Source: Bacteroidales bacterium (lineage in GTDB: Bacteria > Bacteroidota > Bacteroidia > Bacteroidales > UBA932). From it: 6,173 nt of DNA. Every line of letters starts with the position of its first letter. The first letter of the stretch is position 1. Below are positions 1-5,748 of the stretch, piece by piece. A model generated the notes under the pieces. The model had not been told where the DNA came from. It saw only the letters and a list, made by a program, of their open reading frames with translations, and made no database searches. The stretch is taken from the NCBI GenBank assembly GCA_017556665.1, contig JAFYMJ010000207.1:1-6173 (forward strand), in the 5' to 3' direction. Both the position numbers and the translations under genes were made by a program.

Positions 1-700
1 AGATTACAAACAGCAGGATAACAAGCATAATCACCACCGCTGCAACCAGAATTTTCATTACAATTGTTGAAGCCTGGCCATCGCCCTTTTTCTCAATTTT
101 CTCAACAGCGGGCTCAGCCTCTGGCTCTGGGACAAATTCTACCGGTTCTTTCTCTGCGGCCTCTGCTCCCTCTTCTATGCTTTGTTCTACAGGTTTAATG
201 TCAAATTGGGTAAGGTCAAAATCTACTCCACCATCTTTTTCCTCTACCTTTGTCTCTGGCTTAACCTCAACTGGCACTTCTATTGGCTCAACTGTTATAG
301 CCTCCAGACCAAAGCTGTCGGGAGAAACATCCAAATCTTTATCTTTATCAAATGAAATTTCTCCATTGTTATTATATAGTGTGCCAAAGCCAGGAATTAC
401 AACCTTAAGATTGTTTGCAATTGCCTCCTTTACTTTTTTGGACAAGAACAAAAGATCCCTTTTGCTATCCTCTAAAATAAGTCCGGTTTTTCTTGCATAC
501 GCATTCTCTAACAGGCCGTCATTTTTATTCTGCAAATTATCAAACACTATTTTTTTGGTAGGGGGCAACATAATGTTACTTTCTTCCAAAAAACTTGCAG
601 GAACCTCCTCTAAAGAGAATGTTCCAACCCCAGGAAGCGTTATTCGCTCATTTTCAAGCAATAACTCTTGTAATAAAACAGATATGACGGCAAGATTCAT
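1..700 (-). CDS. HU-CCDC81-type double HU-domain membrane protein (3' end outside window)
   Basis: Reading from the ATG at 698-700, 233 residues are visible and no stop is reached, so the C-terminus lies outside the window. Residues 1-60 and about 61-120 form two tandem HU-like domains of the bacterial CCDC81 type. Their hallmarks are LPGVGTF at 22-28, a PPTKKIVFD segment at 46-54, and IPGFGTL at 102-108. Residues 135-210 are an acidic, proline- and glutamate-rich linker. A single membrane helix follows at 213-233. In this family a periplasmic SPOR domain that binds denuded peptidoglycan often comes after the helix; that part is expected, not seen. By family knowledge the HU part would sit in the cytoplasm and the C-terminus in the periplasm. 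The gene diverges from tRNA-Asn and has its own promoter at 725-732. No Shine-Dalgarno is present, as is usual here. Family assignment is firm; the cellular role is inferred. Confidence 0.85.
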   Translation of the reverse strand, partial: MNLAVISVLLQELLLENERITLPGVGTFSLEEVPASFLEESNIMLPPTKKIVFDNLQNKNDGLLENAYARKTGLILEDSKRDLLFLSKKVKEAIANNLKVVIPGFGTLYNNNGEISFDKDKDLDVSPDSFGLEAITVEPIEVPVEVKPETKVEEKDGGVDFDLTQFDIKPVEQSIEEGAEAAEKEPVEFVPEPEAEPAVEKIEKKGDGQASTIVMKILVAAVVIMLVILLFVI

Positions 701-724
701 AGTGTAATAAATTCGTTAGAGTAA

Positions 725-732
725 CAAAGTTA
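725..732 (-). promoter_or_regulatory. Bacteroidota -7 box for the HU-domain gene
   Basis: On the minus strand this reads TAACTTTG, an exact match to TAnnTTTG, and lies 24 bp upstream of the ATG. The -33 position holds only a T-run rather than TTTG, so the upstream half is weak. Predicted transcription start is roughly 15-20 nt before the start codon. Confidence 0.5.
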
Positions 733-760
733 ACTTTTTTTATAAATTTTTTAAAAAAAA

Positions 761-792
761 TTTGGTAGATAAATAAATTTGCTATACTTTTG
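761..792 (+). promoter_or_regulatory. Bacteroidota promoter of tRNA-Asn
   Basis: TTTG at 761-764 and TACTTTTG at 785-792 are separated by 20 bp, which is the ideal Bacteroidota -33/-7 arrangement (TTTG, TAnnTTTG). Transcription should start near position 800, leaving a short 5' leader of about 26 nt before the mature tRNA. Confidence 0.75.
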
Positions 793-825
793 TACCCGCT
801 GAACGAAACGAACAGCACAGTAAAT

Positions 826-899
826 TCCTGAATAGCTCAGTTGGTTAGAGCATCTGACTGTTAATCAGAGGGTCCTAGGTTCAAGTCCTAGTTCAGGAG
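826..899 (+). tRNA. tRNA-Asn (anticodon GTT)
   Basis: A complete cloverleaf can be drawn by hand. The acceptor arm is TCCTGAA (826-832) with TTCAGGA (892-898), discriminator G at 899. The D stem is GCTC (835-838) with GAGC (848-851). The anticodon stem is TCTGA (853-857) with TCAGA (865-869) around loop CTGTTAA, placing anticodon GTT at 860-862. The variable loop is GGGTC (870-874). The T stem is CTAGG (875-879) with CCTAG (887-891) around TTCAAGT. The genome encodes CAA rather than CCA after the discriminator, so the CCA tail is added by nucleotidyltransferase. It is a single-gene transcript with its own promoter and terminator. Confidence 0.97.
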
Positions 900-904
900 C
901 AAAA

Positions 905-931
905 AGCACTCAAATTTTGAGTGCTTTTTTT
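905..931 (+). terminator. Rho-independent terminator after tRNA-Asn (probably bidirectional)
   Basis: AGCACTCA (905-912) pairs with TGAGTGCT (918-925) around an AT-rich 5-nt loop, followed by T at 925-931. It starts six bases after the tRNA end. An A-run at 901-905 gives a T-tract on the minus strand too, so it could also stop minus-strand transcripts coming from the 932-1225 region. Confidence 0.88.
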
Positions 932-1055
932 GTATATACACACAACACCATCAAGATGAGGCCAGGTCAAAAGTAATTGATCCAGCGTCATCTTTTTTTT
1001 GCAACCGTACAGGAACAGACAAGGACTGAAAAATATCCTGAGGGGCGTAGGCAAT

Positions 1056-1157
1056 CATTGCAGATGAGCCATAAAATTTCCGTGTGTTTGAACAAATGCC
1101 TCTTCGTAGACAAACTGGGGCATTTGTGAGTTAGGAAATTATGGCTCAGATGGAATG
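1056..1157. repeat. Nested inverted repeat / candidate structured RNA
   Basis: The outer helix is TGAGCCATAA (1065-1074) with TTATGGCTCA (1139-1148), continued after an AA bulge by TTTCC (1077-1081) with GGAAA (1134-1138). The inner helix is ACAAATGCCTC (1092-1102) with GGGGCATTTGT (1117-1127), one G-T wobble, closing a 14-nt loop. Outside, CATT (1056-1059) pairs with AATG (1154-1157), and CA/TG pairs flank a GA/GA mismatch. Roughly 30 base pairs form one long imperfect hairpin. Read as plus-strand RNA the GA/GA mismatch would be a stable tandem G-A pair; read as minus-strand RNA it would be a weaker UC/UC mismatch. I see no good promoter directly in front on either strand. Confidence 0.55.
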
Positions 1158-1175
1158 GGAGGTTGGGTATATATG

Positions 1176-1200
1176 AAAAAGGGCAACCCACGGGTCACCC
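1176..1200 (-). terminator. Rho-independent terminator of the ettA-ompA transcript
   Basis: On the minus strand GGGTGACC pairs with GGTTGCCC (two G-U wobbles, 4-nt loop), followed by five T at 1180-1176. It lies about 26 bp after the OmpA stop codon. The plus-strand reading lacks a clean T-tract, so it works in the minus direction only. Confidence 0.8.
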
Positions 1201-1225
1201 TCTTCTTATACTCCTGCAGAGCAAT

Positions 1226-2467
1226 CTATTTTATAATAACTACCCTGTTAAGATTAGCCTTGTTATACTCTGGAGAATAATGTGCCCCTTCATTAACAAG
1301 TTGTGAGCTCTTAACACCATACTTGCTCTTTAACAAGTTGTAGATATATTTTGCCCTCTTGTCTGCCAAATCAGTATTGCCTTGCACTTTATCAACTGCA
1401 CCCACAATAACAAACACCTTCTCTGGATTATTTTTAATGACATTTGCTATATATGTTTCAAGCTTCATTAGCTCCTTAAGACCTAATGTTGGTCTGCCAA
1501 CCTCAAAGAACAGGTTCAACGGTTCAACTGATGTTGCAACAGCTTTAGGCTCCTCTTTCTTTACAGTCACAACTGTTACCTGAGTTGTTTTTTCTTTGCT
1601 TTCTGCAGCCTTATTTGCATCAGCAAGTTGTTTCTCAAGTTCAGATGCCTTCTCCTCCAGTTGAGCTATTTTAGCCTCCAATGCAGCGTTTGAAACCGAA
1701 GTTGGAACAGCAACAGATTCAGAAGATCCTTTTGTTCTCTTTGATTTTTTTACTTTGCCCGCACCACTTGCATTCTTCTTTACAAACCAGTTTCTGCTAA
1801 TTTTTACAGCCAAACCAGCTGTACCCGAAACTAATGTTGCATATGAACTCTTCTTGTTTGCATTATTTGCATTAAAATCTTTTGAATCAAAAGTGGTAGC
1901 TCTTAAATCTATTGTAAAGCTCACAACATTGGATATTCTAAAGGCATTGTATAATCCGGCAGTCATTCCTATTGTATGAATCTCTGAATTATACAAAGTT
2001 GTTGCTTCCTTTGGTTTCATTCCCAAATAACCCACACCTATATATGGAGCAAGCGTCCAAACTCTGTATGGATTGAAACCACCCAAAGAGTTGCTCATAT
2101 TCCACATAAGGTCTGCACGGGCATTTATAGTATTAAGGTTTACCCTTATTCTGTGGTCGGGATTTGGATCAGAAGCATCCACTGCATAGGAATTAATGCC
2201 TGAATAGACCAATCTGGCTCCTACAGACTTATTGAACCACCTTCCAACATAGGCATCTACAGATACATTAAACCTTGCATAACCTTTCAGTTCTGTAAGA
2301 CTCTCTGTGCCAAACATAATGTTTGCACCGCCAGCTGCACCAATAAAAGTACTTCTGAATATCTTCTTAGGAATTACCGCAACAGAATCGGCACTGTCTG
2401 TTTGTGAAAAGGCACTTACCCAAATAATACCCAATATTAGAGTTGCAATAAATTTTCTTAAATTCAT
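1226..2467 (-). CDS. OmpA-family outer-membrane beta-barrel protein
   Basis: This 413-residue exported protein probably anchors the outer membrane to peptidoglycan. Residues 1-21 are a signal peptide (basic start, hydrophobic core, likely cleavage after AFS). Residues about 35-228 look like a beta-barrel, with alternating aromatic strands such as APYIGVGYLG at 140-149. A lysine/serine-rich linker spans 229-255 and a coiled coil 260-292 (AALEAKIAQLEEKASELEKQ). Residues about 315-413 form the OmpA C-terminal domain, entered at NLFFEVGRPTLG. The conserved ligand residues appear as D359 and R371, but the loop between them is about four residues shorter than in typical Bacteroidota relatives. The ATG sits 3 bp after the ettA stop with no promoter between them, so the two genes are probably co-transcribed. 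It ends at the terminator at 1176-1200. The family is clear; exact paralogue and ligand are not. Confidence 0.9.
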   Translation of the reverse strand: MNLRKFIATLILGIIWVSAFSQTDSADSVAVIPKKIFRSTFIGAAGGANIMFGTESLTELKGYARFNVSVDAYVGRWFNKSVGARLVYSGINSYAVDASDPNPDHRIRVNLNTINARADLMWNMSNSLGGFNPYRVWTLAPYIGVGYLGMKPKEATTLYNSEIHTIGMTAGLYNAFRISNVVSFTIDLRATTFDSKDFNANNANKKSSYATLVSGTAGLAVKISRNWFVKKNASGAGKVKKSKRTKGSSESVAVPTSVSNAALEAKIAQLEEKASELEKQLADANKAAESKEKTTQVTVVTVKKEEPKAVATSVEPLNLFFEVGRPTLGLKELMKLETYIANVIKNNPEKVFVIVGAVDKVQGNTDLADKRAKYIYNLLKSKYGVKSSQLVNEGAHYSPEYNKANLNRVVIIK

Positions 2468-2470
2468 ATA

Positions 2471-4147
2471 CTATTCCATTAGTTTTTTGTACTTGAATCT
2501 CTTAGGCTCAACGTTTCCAAGACGCATCTTCTTGTTCTCCTCATACTCTGAGTAAGAACCCTCAAAGAAATATACTTTTGAATCACCCTCAAATGCAAGA
2601 ATATGAGTACAGATTCTGTCAAGGAACCATCTGTCGTGTGAAATTACAACTGCACAGCCTGCAAAGTTTTCAAGACCCTCTTCCAAGGCTCTGATTGTAT
2701 TTACATCAACATCATTTGTAGGCTCGTCCAATAAAAGGACATTTGCCTCCTCTTTTAATGTTAGTGCCAAGTGCAATCTGTTTCTCTCACCACCACTCAA
2801 GATACCACATTTTTTCTCCTGATCAGCTCCACTAAAGTTAAATCTTGACACATAAGCTCTTGCATTAACCTCTCTGTTTCCTAATTTTACAAACTCAGAA
2901 TTCTCTGCTATAGTTTCATATACAGTCTTTTCTGGATCAATTTGTTTATGTTGCTGGTCTATATAAGCAACCTTTACAGTAGAACCAACTGTAAATTCAC
3001 CTTTATCCGGATTGTCATATCCCATAATAAGGCGGAAAAGGGTTGTTTTTCCTGCACCATTAGGACCAATAACACCAACAATACCTGCAGGCGGCAATTT
3101 AAAGTTAAGTCCCTCGTACAAAACTTTATCTCCAAAAGCTTTTGTTACATCAATTGCCTCAATAACATTATTGCCCAATCTTGGTCCGTTAGGGATAAAG
3201 ATCTCCAATTTCTCCTCTTTCTGCTTGCCATCCTCGTTCAACATCTTTTCATATGCCCCCAAACGAGCTTTTGATTTTGCGTGTCTGGCCTTTGGAGCCA
3301 TTCTAACCCACTCAAGCTCTCTCTCCAAAGTTTTTCTACGCTTGCTCTCCTGCTTCTCCTCCATTTTAAGTCTTGCAGACTTCTGATCCAACCAAGATGA
3401 ATAATTTCCTTTCCATGGAATACCCTCTCCTCTATCCAGCTCAAGAATCCATCCTGCAACATTATCCAAGAAATATCTGTCGTGGGTAACAGCAATTACT
3501 GTTCCCTTATATTGCTGCAAATGTGCCTCCAGCCATTGAATACTCTCTGTATCAAGGTGGTTAGTAGGCTCATCCAATAACAATACATCAGGCTCCTGCA
3601 GTAAAAGTCTGCATAGTGCAACCCTTCTTCTCTCTCCTCCCGACAAATTTTTAACAAGAGCATCGCTGTCGGGACACATAAGAGCATCCATAGCTCTCTC
3701 CAACTTTGAATCAAGCTCCCATCCGTTTACATGCTCTATTTTTTCTGTAAGCTCTCCCTGATACTCAATAAGTTTATTCATTTGGTCATCATCCATAGGC
3801 TCCATAAACTTGGCATTTACAGCCTCGTACTCCTTCATTAGATCCACAACCTCCTGAACACCCTCTTCAACAACTTCTCTAACTGTCTTATTGTCATCCA
3901 AATGTGGCTCTTGCTCCAAATACCCTACAGTATATCCAGGTGCCCATACAACCTCTCCCTGATACGATTTCTCTATACCAGCAATAATCTTCATTAGAGT
4001 AGACTTACCTGAACCGTTTAGACCAATAATACCAATCTTAGCACCATAAAAGAATGAAAGATAGATATCCTTTAAAATTGCTTTATTATTGTTGGGAAGA
4101 ATCTTGCCAACACCATTCATTGAAAAAATAATCTTTTCGTCTGCCAT
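2471..4147 (-). CDS. ettA: EttA-type ABC-F energy-dependent translational throttle ATPase
   Basis: This cytoplasmic ABC-F ATPase (558 residues from the ATG at 4145-4147) binds the ribosomal E site and, by family knowledge, gates the first elongation steps according to energy status. Two ABC domains are complete: Walker A GLNGSGKST (42-50), signature LSGGE (168-172), Walker B LLLDEPTNHLD (189-199) and THDR (221-224); then GPNGAGKTT (361-369), LSGGE (450-454), LLLDEPTNDVD (471-481) and SHDR (503-506). An arm-like insertion spans about 95-155 and the basic P-site tether about 250-310. Both catalytic glutamates (DEPTN) are present. I chose MADEKIIF as the start because it matches the usual EttA N-terminus and length of about 555, and because a promoter lies just upstream. 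The frame stays open for 129 more codons upstream, covering an AraC-type HTH module. The ompA gene starts 3 bp after the stop. Confidence 0.93.
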   Translation of the reverse strand: MADEKIIFSMNGVGKILPNNNKAILKDIYLSFFYGAKIGIIGLNGSGKSTLMKIIAGIEKSYQGEVVWAPGYTVGYLEQEPHLDDNKTVREVVEEGVQEVVDLMKEYEAVNAKFMEPMDDDQMNKLIEYQGELTEKIEHVNGWELDSKLERAMDALMCPDSDALVKNLSGGERRRVALCRLLLQEPDVLLLDEPTNHLDTESIQWLEAHLQQYKGTVIAVTHDRYFLDNVAGWILELDRGEGIPWKGNYSSWLDQKSARLKMEEKQESKRRKTLERELEWVRMAPKARHAKSKARLGAYEKMLNEDGKQKEEKLEIFIPNGPRLGNNVIEAIDVTKAFGDKVLYEGLNFKLPPAGIVGVIGPNGAGKTTLFRLIMGYDNPDKGEFTVGSTVKVAYIDQQHKQIDPEKTVYETIAENSEFVKLGNREVNARAYVSRFNFSGADQEKKCGILSGGERNRLHLALTLKEEANVLLLDEPTNDVDVNTIRALEEGLENFAGCAVVISHDRWFLDRICTHILAFEGDSKVYFFEGSYSEYEENKKMRLGNVEPKRFKYKKLME

Positions 4148-4534
4148 ATCTTGTAGTAAATTTGGACAAAGATACCTTTTTTTAAGCAAATACAAATCAT
4201 CGTTATCAACCTGAGCCAAAGTTCTATAAAAAGTTCTTACACAACCAAAGCCACATCCAATTGCAAAATCGTTGATATCTATACAATCACCAACTACATT
4301 ATTTGCATAAAATATCCTTGCATTGTTCAAGTAATGGTTAAATCCAATCCCCATTTTCTGGGAAAACATCCTTGACAAATATGTTCTGTTGGTACCAACT
4401 TCATCTGCCAGCATCTGTAATGTAAGCTCAGGATTCAGATAAAGTTTTTTCTCTACCATCAATTTTTCCACTCTGTCCCTTATCTCACCCAAAACATCCC
4501 TATCCCTTTTAATCACAACACATTCACAACACAT
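4148..4534 (-). CDS. AraC-type HTH module, no stop codon, in frame with ettA
   Basis: From the ATG at 4532-4534, 129 codons run without a stop into the ettA start, giving a 687-residue frame in all. Residues 30-105 match an AraC-family DNA-binding domain. The first helix-turn-helix is at about 38-59 (LADEVGTNRTYLSR). The second is at about 86-105 (INDFAIGCGFGCVRTFYR). After FYR the usual closing helix with its G.TP motif is missing; residues 106-129 look like translated promoter and leader sequence. There is no sensor or membrane part, so alone this would be a minimal DNA-binding protein. Its start overlaps the end of the membrane regulator gene by 11 bp, which suggests coupled translation. 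A TGATAA at 4203-4208 lies one frame off; one extra T in the run at 4218-4220 would end the protein there after FYRTFGSG. It may be a genuine fusion, a frameshifted gene, or a C-terminally truncated paralogue of its neighbour. Confidence 0.7.
4167..4196 (-). promoter_or_regulatory. Internal promoter of ettA
   Basis: On the minus strand TTTG (4196-4193) and TATCTTTG (4174-4167) are spaced by 18 bp, close to the 19-21 bp usual for Bacteroidota. The -7 box is an exact TAnnTTTG match. Transcription would start near 4160, about 13 nt before the ettA ATG. The promoter lies inside the open frame that joins the AraC-type module to ettA. Confidence 0.6.
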
Positions 4535-5636
4535 AATCCTTTAAGCTTACCTCTTCATTGTTTGCTACTCTTTTTCTAACCTCCTTACACCAATCAGATG
4601 GTGTATATCCAACAATACATTTGAAAACTATAGAGAAATTACTATGACTGTTAAAGCCATAGTTGTCTGCAATATCCCTTATGTCTGTATTGGGATTATT
4701 TATAAATGCTTCACACACATCCTTAATCCTATATGTGTTTACAAACTGTGAGAAGTTTTTTGAGAGCCTTTTGTTCAGAGCTCTTGAAAGATATGTTTTG
4801 TTTGTCCCTATAAGCGATGCAACATCCTGCACCTTTATATCATATTGCCTGTACGGCTTCTCCATTTCAAACAACTTTAACAAAGCATATATTATTTTTG
4901 CGTCCTCTTTGGCAAATTCATCAACATCACTCCAACCTCCATCCTTAAGCATGTTGGTTACCCCTTCATCACTTATCTCATATGACTTGTTTATTTGAAT
5001 TATTTTAAGATTCCTCCCTTTTATACCTGAAAACCTATAGTAAACATATCCCATATTAAGAATGAATATTGATAGGGAGATTACAAACCTGAATATATTG
5101 GCAACAACATTGGAATCACACTTGAAATATGCTACAACTACCACAATTATAGCCATATCCAAAAACACCTTTATCAAAAAGGAACTGTAGACATAAGCCG
5201 GACGATGTTTGCATTCTGCAATTTTAATATCTCTTACACCTGCCAGCATAAAAATTATAAATACCACTGTAACCAATGCATAAAAAAGGGTAAGTCCAAT
5301 AAGGTGATCTTCTATATCCAAGCCCCATAAAAAGATACTACACTCTACTGCAAACCACCCTATCCATAAAGCGGCAGTAGAAACAATCTGACTGCTTGCA
5401 TTAACAAATTTGTCACTTATTCCAGAAAACAGGAAGAAAATAGCAGGCAGCGACAATATGATGCACCTTAAATTGCATATATCAGAATGATTGCTATAAA
5501 ATAGGACTACAATAATTGGAATCAGAAAGCCAAGGAACCTGGCTTCTGTAAAAGAGAAATTGTTGCTTCTTAGTTTATACAAAAGATAAAGAAGCATTCC
5601 ACAATAAGCATAAGCGAAATAATTTATAATACTCAT
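4524..5636 (-). CDS. Membrane-bound AraC-family transcriptional regulator
   Basis: This 370-residue protein pairs a membrane sensor half with a DNA-binding half. Hydrophobic segments at about 5-21, 34-48, 55-71, 85-104, 112-133, 151-170 and 179-200 suggest seven membrane helices. A linker (about 205-260) leads to an AraC-type domain: first helix-turn-helix at 269-290 (VASLIGTNKTYLSRALNKR), second at 317-349 (IRDIADNYGFNSHSNF), ending in the typical GYTPSDW. The signal it senses is unknown. I place the start at the ATG at 5634-5636. A TTG at 5721-5723 would add 29 residues, but those codons lie across the terminator of the upstream gene and are not believable. The last 11 bp overlap the next frame, which is also an AraC-type module. 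Such membrane AraC proteins are common in Bacteroidales, but their targets are mostly unknown. Confidence 0.87.
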   Translation of the reverse strand: MSIINYFAYAYCGMLLYLLYKLRSNNFSFTEARFLGFLIPIIVVLFYSNHSDICNLRCIILSLPAIFFLFSGISDKFVNASSQIVSTAALWIGWFAVECSIFLWGLDIEDHLIGLTLFYALVTVVFIIFMLAGVRDIKIAECKHRPAYVYSSFLIKVFLDMAIIVVVVAYFKCDSNVVANIFRFVISLSIFILNMGYVYYRFSGIKGRNLKIIQINKSYEISDEGVTNMLKDGGWSDVDEFAKEDAKIIYALLKLFEMEKPYRQYDIKVQDVASLIGTNKTYLSRALNKRLSKNFSQFVNTYRIKDVCEAFINNPNTDIRDIADNYGFNSHSNFSIVFKCIVGYTPSDWCKEVRKRVANNEEVSLKDYVL

Positions 5637-5662
5637 AACTCCACATTTATGGTTGCAGAGTA

Positions 5663-5691
5663 TAAAATTATATATAAGAGATGCCTCCAAA
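5663..5691 (-). promoter_or_regulatory. Possible promoter of the membrane AraC regulator
   Basis: On the minus strand TTTG (5691-5688) is followed after 17 bp by TAATTTTA (5670-5663), one base off the TAnnTTTG consensus and with slightly short spacing. It sits between the upstream terminator and the ATG at 5636, where a promoter is required, and would give a leader of roughly 20 nt. Confidence 0.35.
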
Positions 5692-5692
5692 T

Positions 5693-5718
5693 AAAAAAGG
5701 GACCTTACAGCCCCTTTT
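5693..5718 (-). terminator. Rho-independent terminator after the YitT-family gene
   Basis: On the minus strand AAAAGGGGCT (5718-5709) pairs with GGTCCCTTTT around a GTAA tetraloop (5708-5705), and six T follow at 5698-5693. Ten base pairs, including G-U wobbles, form. It lies about 30 bp after the YitT-family stop codon and separates that gene from the regulator operon. The arms and T-runs suggest partial activity on the plus strand as well. Confidence 0.85.
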
Positions 5719-5748
5719 ACCAAAAATTCTAAAAAATTTTTTCTGTTT

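Larger units (their letters stand above)
932..1225. other. Gene-poor interval with a nested inverted repeat
   Basis: This 294-bp stretch between the tRNA terminator and the OmpA gene holds no convincing protein gene. It contains the OmpA terminator (1176-1200), a nested inverted repeat (1056-1157), and a TACTTTTG box on the minus strand at 968-975. A 67-codon minus-strand frame at 988-1191 begins with GTG inside the terminator hairpin and looks spurious. A second minus-strand frame (stop at 951-953) reads like protein over its last 35 or so codons but has no start, so an eroded gene cannot be excluded. A structured RNA is the other possibility. Confidence 0.5.

Noticed and set aside
177..707. 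176-codon plus-strand open frame
   Set aside because: It is the antisense of the HU-domain membrane protein, is rich in serine and leucine with no recognisable domain, and lies over a frame with clear family motifs.
988..1191. 67-codon minus-strand frame
   Set aside because: It starts with GTG inside the OmpA terminator hairpin, is rich in Cys, His and Leu, and has no recognisable family; it also overlaps the inverted repeat.
826..1225. Possible integrated element at the tRNA-Asn 3' end
   Set aside because: No integrase gene and no second copy of the tRNA 3' end is present downstream, and base composition near the tRNA is not clearly different.
1359..3386. Several plus-strand frames of 74-124 codons
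   Set aside because: All are antisense to ompA and ettA, which have complete conserved motifs, and none shows a domain or its own promoter.
3238..3714. Two minus-strand frames of 72 and 85 codons inside ettA
   Set aside because: They are out-of-frame readings of ettA and have no independent start signals or motifs.
5637..5723. TTG start extending the membrane regulator by 29 residues
   Set aside because: The extension is translated from the rho-independent terminator of the upstream gene. The ATG at 5634-5636 gives a normal membrane-helix N-terminus.
5731..5742. A6T6 palindrome after the YitT stop
   Set aside because: Pure A/T symmetry in AT-rich DNA; the GC-containing hairpin at 5693-5718 is the believable terminator.
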